Shown piece by piece: positions 60,827 to 64,000 of a stretch of 64,000 nucleotides of DNA (position 1 is its first letter; the number at the start of each line of letters is the position of its first letter). Source of the DNA: CADEED01 sp035502995. Lineage in GTDB: Bacteria; Pseudomonadota; Gammaproteobacteria; Steroidobacterales; Steroidobacteraceae. The notes below the pieces were generated by a model. That model searched no databases. It was not told where the DNA came from and was given only the letters and a program-made list of their open reading frames with translations. Position numbers and translations under genes: made by a program. The stretch spans positions 1 to 64,000 of the forward strand of contig DATJTW010000102.1 in the NCBI GenBank assembly GCA_035502995.1, given 5' to 3'.

Positions 60827-61288
60827 CTAGTCGCCGCAACCCGGATTCGGGCAACGCGTGTCGATCTCGCCGAGCCGCGAGATCGGCAGCGCGGCGATCA
60901 GGCCTTCCAGCCGGGAATCCTCGGCCAGCAGTCGGGATTGCACGGTGACGCGCCAGCCGGCGTGATCGACCGTGTACTTCGTATCGGCGGCCGGCGCGGG
61001 CGGCGAACCGGCGCGCACCGGCGCGACCGAAACCTGTACGACGATGCGCGCGTCGCCTTCGCCCTGCGCGTAGTACGCCGTCACCGTCTCCGACCCGTCC
61101 AGCTCCTGCGGCGCGCCGGCTCGCGTGAACCCGGCCAGCCGGGCGGGAAAGACGAAATTGCTCTCGTGGTGCCAGTAGCCGTCGCGCGCGATCGGGTGCA
61201 GCGGGTCGGCGAGCGCCGTCGCCGGCAGCAGGAAAACCAGGGCCAGGGAAACGAGGGCGGAGCTGGCGAGTACGGTTGTCCGGGTCAT
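60827..61288 (-). CDS. Small exported protein of unknown function
   Basis: 153 residues from the ATG at 61288. The signal peptide ends ATALADP. It contains GYWHHESNFVFPARLAGFTRA and ends GEIDTRCPNPGCGD. I recall this layout as a conserved periplasmic protein, but no function. It is divergent from the DUF885 gene. Confidence 0.7.
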   Translation of the reverse strand: MTRTTVLASSALVSLALVFLLPATALADPLHPIARDGYWHHESNFVFPARLAGFTRAGAPQELDGSETVTAYYAQGEGDARIVVQVSVAPVRAGSPPAPAADTKYTVDHAGWRVTVQSRLLAEDSRLEGLIAALPISRLGEIDTRCPNPGCGD

Positions 61289-61326
61289 GGGCGCATGGTA
61301 CCGGGACGTTGTGCCAGAATCGTGGC

Positions 61327-63159
61327 ATGACAACCAATCGCCGCGATTTCATGATCGGAACCACCGCCGCTCTCGCCGCCTCCGGACTCGCCGCCGCCGC
61401 GGACGCCGCCTCTGCACAGGCCGCCAGTCCCGCCGACACCGCCGCCGAGAAACTGCTGGCCGACATCTCCGAAGAGCTGATGGTCGACTACCCCGAGAGC
61501 GCGACCATGCTCGGCATCGACGTCGACGCGCGCGCCGCGTTGAAATCGAAGCTGACCGACCGCTCGGCCGCGGGCCAGAAGGCCATCGCCGCGCGCACCG
61601 CGCAGCGGCTCGCGAAACTGCGCGCGCTCGACACGACGAAGCTCGGCGCCGCCACCGCGCTGGACGTCGACGTGGTCCGCACCGCGCACGAGTTCGCCGC
61701 CGAGGGTTTCGCGTTCCCGTACGGCGACGTCGCCATCCTGAATTCCGGCTGGTCCTATCGCAACGCGCCGTACGTCGTGGCGCAGAACACCGGCGCGTTC
61801 CTCGAGATCCCGAGCATGCTCGACGAGCAGCACACGGTGAAGACACGCGCCGACGCCGACGCCTATCTATCGCGCCTCGAGGCCTACGCCGGCCAGATCG
61901 ACGGCGAGACGCAGCGGCTGCACGAGGCCGCGGCGCAGAACGTCATCGCGCCGGATTTCCTGCTGGACAAGACGCTGAGCCAGGCGAAGATGGCGCGCGG
62001 CGGGGACATCGCGCAGTGGTCGGTGGTCACGTCGATCGCGAAGCGCGGCAAGGATTTCGGCGGCGTCGGCGACGCGGCCGCGAAGATCGCGAAGGACAAG
62101 ATCGCGCCCGCACTCGACCGGCAGATCGCCGAGCTCGAGGCGCACCGCAAACGCGCCACGTCCGACGCCGGCGTGTGGAAACTGCCGCGCGGCGACGAGT
62201 ACTACGCCTGGACGCTGCGCGCCGGGACCACCACGCGCATGACGCCCGACGAGATCCACGCGCGCGGCCAGGAAGAGCTGAAGGCGCTGCAGTCGCGCAT
62301 GGACGCGATCCTCAAGAAGGAAGGCTTCACGCAGGGCACGGTCGGCGAACGCATGACTGCGCTGGCCAAGCAACCGCGCTTCCAGTTCGAACAGAGCGAT
62401 GCAGGCCGCGCGAAGCTCATGAAGTTCCTCGAGGACCACGTCGCCGACATGCGCACGCGATTGCCGCGCGCGTTCGCGACGCTGGTGCCGGGCTACTTCG
62501 AGATCAAGCGCATGGCGCCGGAAGTCGAGCCCGGCGCGCCGGGCGCGTACGGCGGTCCGGGCACGATCGACGGCAAGGTGTCCGGCAAGTTCTGGATCAA
62601 CCTGCACGACATGAGCGTCTGGACCACCTACAACACGCCGACGCTGACCTATCACGAATCGATCCCCGGCCACGTCTGGCAGGGCGAGTACACGTTCAAA
62701 CTACCGCTGTGCCGCTCGTTGCTGGCGTTCAACGCGTACTCGGAGGGGTGGGCGCTGTATTCCGAACAGCTGGCCGACGAACTCGGGGTCTACGACAACG
62801 ATCCGTTCGGCCGCGTGGGTTACCTGCAGTCCATCGCGTTCCGTGCCTGCCGGCTGGTCGTGGACACCGGCCTGCATGCGAAACGCTGGACGCGGCAGCA
62901 GGCCATCGACTGGTTCGCGAAGACGAACGGCTCGAGCATCGCCGAGGTGACGGGCGAGGTGGATCGTTACTGCGCGTGGCCGGGCCAGGCCTGCGGGTAC
63001 AAGGTCGGCCACAGCGAGATCAACCGGCTGCGCGCGAAGGCCCAGGCTGCGATGGGCGCACGCTTCGATTTCCGCCGCTTCAACGACGTGGTGGTGAAGG
63101 GCGGCGGCGTGCCGATGACGGTGCTGGCGCGCAGCGTGGATGCGTTCATCGCCGGATAG
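61327..63159 (+). CDS. Tat-exported DUF885-family protein
   Basis: 610 residues from the ATG at 61327. NRRDFMIGTTAALAASGLAA is a clear twin-arginine signal. The domain is DUF885, with the metal-like motif LTYHESIPGHVWQGEY (HExxxGH) and YSEGWALYSEQLADELG, consistent with a thermolysin-like metallopeptidase fold. It is convergent with the next gene, with a 6-bp gap. Confidence 0.9.
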   Translation: MTTNRRDFMIGTTAALAASGLAAAADAASAQAASPADTAAEKLLADISEELMVDYPESATMLGIDVDARAALKSKLTDRSAAGQKAIAARTAQRLAKLRALDTTKLGAATALDVDVVRTAHEFAAEGFAFPYGDVAILNSGWSYRNAPYVVAQNTGAFLEIPSMLDEQHTVKTRADADAYLSRLEAYAGQIDGETQRLHEAAAQNVIAPDFLLDKTLSQAKMARGGDIAQWSVVTSIAKRGKDFGGVGDAAAKIAKDKIAPALDRQIAELEAHRKRATSDAGVWKLPRGDEYYAWTLRAGTTTRMTPDEIHARGQEELKALQSRMDAILKKEGFTQGTVGERMTALAKQPRFQFEQSDAGRAKLMKFLEDHVADMRTRLPRAFATLVPGYFEIKRMAPEVEPGAPGAYGGPGTIDGKVSGKFWINLHDMSVWTTYNTPTLTYHESIPGHVWQGEYTFKLPLCRSLLAFNAYSEGWALYSEQLADELGVYDNDPFGRVGYLQSIAFRACRLVVDTGLHAKRWTRQQAIDWFAKTNGSSIAEVTGEVDRYCAWPGQACGYKVGHSEINRLRAKAQAAMGARFDFRRFNDVVVKGGGVPMTVLARSVDAFIAG

Positions 63160-63165
63160 GGTTCG

Positions 63166-64000
63166 TCACCGCCCGATCACCTTCGGCACCCACGCCACGC
63201 CGAGCTGGAACCCGATGTCCGGCGTGTTGTTGAGATTCTGCAGGTTCTCCGTCACGCCGAACGTCACCAGGAAATTCTCGATGCGATGACGGAAGCCGGC
63301 CGTCACCTGGTACTTGTTGGCCAGCAGGTCGGGGAGATCCGTCTCGCGGTGCGTGTACACGCTCGGGCTCACGTAGCCCTGGACGTTCAGGTGCGTGTTC
63401 GCGGACAACGCGTATTCGTAGCCGAGCAACAGCGTCGGCACGACCTGGCTGCGCTGGCGCACGGGGAAATCGCCGCCCGCGTAGTACACGGCGGAGACAT
63501 CGGTGAAGAACGCGTGGCGGTTGCCGAGGTACATCAGCGCGGCCTGGGCGCCGACGTCGGTGCGGCCGGTAGATAGCAGATCCCGGCGGCCGGCCACGGC
63601 CACCTTCGCCGCGCCTTCGAGCACGACGTGCCAGCGGTCGCCGAGCCGCGGGCCGGCGTAACGCACGCCGACCACGGGATCGAGCAGGCCGCGATCGCGC
63701 GGCGAGTGGCCGAGGTAGGCGACGGACGTGGACTTCAGGTCGTAGATCAGGTTGACGTCGTTGCGCGCGACGGCCGGCCGGCCGAACGTGCTGAAGCCGA
63801 ACGCGTCGTGGAATTCCTCGATGCCGTGATCCATGAAGCCGCCACCGTACGACACCGCGCTGGCGATGACGTAGCCGGCGACGTGATCGGTGAACTTGTA
63901 GTGCGCGGTGACCTCGAGCGTCGACATCTCGAGATCGACGAGATAGTTCTCGCCGGGCAGATCGCGGATCGCGGCCAGGTCCTCGGGCCCGAGACGCCGA
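63166..64000 (-). CDS. DUF3187-like outer-membrane protein, 5' end beyond window
   Basis: At least 278 residues, open at the right edge. The beta-rich sequence with GYVIASAVSYGGGFMDHGI, EFHDAFGFSTFGRP, NDVNLIYDL and alternating aromatic strands ending QLGVAWVPKV matches DUF3187, a predicted outer-membrane barrel. The start lies past base 64000; the ATG at 63927 is internal, since the frame is open before it. Confidence 0.82.
   Translation of the reverse strand, partial: RRLGPEDLAAIRDLPGENYLVDLEMSTLEVTAHYKFTDHVAGYVIASAVSYGGGFMDHGIEEFHDAFGFSTFGRPAVARNDVNLIYDLKSTSVAYLGHSPRDRGLLDPVVGVRYAGPRLGDRWHVVLEGAAKVAVAGRRDLLSTGRTDVGAQAALMYLGNRHAFFTDVSAVYYAGGDFPVRQRSQVVPTLLLGYEYALSANTHLNVQGYVSPSVYTHRETDLPDLLANKYQVTAGFRHRIENFLVTFGVTENLQNLNNTPDIGFQLGVAWVPKVIGR

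Overview
The window is GC-rich chromosomal DNA (flanks about two thirds G+C) of a free-living Gram-negative bacterium. TonB receptor, OmpA and tautomerase/SDR/LysR genes, Tat and Sec signals, a degenerate integron array and the style of the xylanase control site all suggest a gammaproteobacterium of the Xanthomonadales/Nevskiales/Steroidobacterales kind. No rRNA, tRNA, CRISPR array or phage genes were seen.

Regions. (a) 1-4.5 kb: 5' end of a peptidase E-like gene, a polytopic membrane protein, a secreted SMP-30-like propeller, a proline-rich lipoprotein and a CsbD-like stress peptide. (b) 4.5-15.8 kb: TonB-dependent receptor, divergent LytS/LytTR-type two-component pair, DUF4097-like protein, beta-lactamase-fold hydrolase, a giant propeller sensor kinase and, convergent to it, a NarL-type regulator sharing an operon with an alpha/beta hydrolase that has lost its catalytic serine. 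(c) 15.9-21.0 kb: tightly coupled five-gene operon with a carotenoid/stilbene-type cleavage dioxygenase, a VOC protein, a quinol monooxygenase-like protein, an alpha/beta hydrolase and an SMP-30/strictosidine-synthase-like propeller. (d) 21.2-35.5 kb: a hemicellulose locus: two tandem GH11 xylanases each with two CBM60-like modules behind a xyl-box-like palindrome, an aldehyde dehydrogenase, a GH43 enzyme, an esterase remnant, a NodB deacetylase, a Tat-exported candidate hydrolase, a CE15-type glucuronoyl esterase and a DUF4038-type glycosidase. (e) 35.6-44.2 kb: small basic peptide, EF-hand protein, OmpA/DUF4398 lipoproteins, tautomerase-SDR with divergent LysR, phosphoglucomutase, orphan HicB with a truncated HicA, and small proteins.

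(f) 44.26-50.71 kb: the most striking element, a run of 14 attC-like sites, nearly all 86-88 bp, alternating with 13 small genes all on the minus strand. This is an integron cassette array with no integrase in the window (a CALIN or the distal part of a chromosomal integron). Its cassettes carry lower-GC genes, mostly of unknown function. (g) 51.3-64 kb: HAD hydrolase, GNAT acetyltransferase, fused transporter/spermidine-synthase-like protein with a 2OG-Fe(II) oxygenase, a DUF3604-PpiC-HupE-helical-repeat gene set, a DUF885 protein and a truncated outer-membrane DUF3187-like gene.

Regions c and d look catabolic, b is signalling, and f is a reservoir of unknown functions. A base-level oddity runs through the whole window: the heptamer CTATCTA and its CTANCTA relatives occur far more often than base composition predicts.
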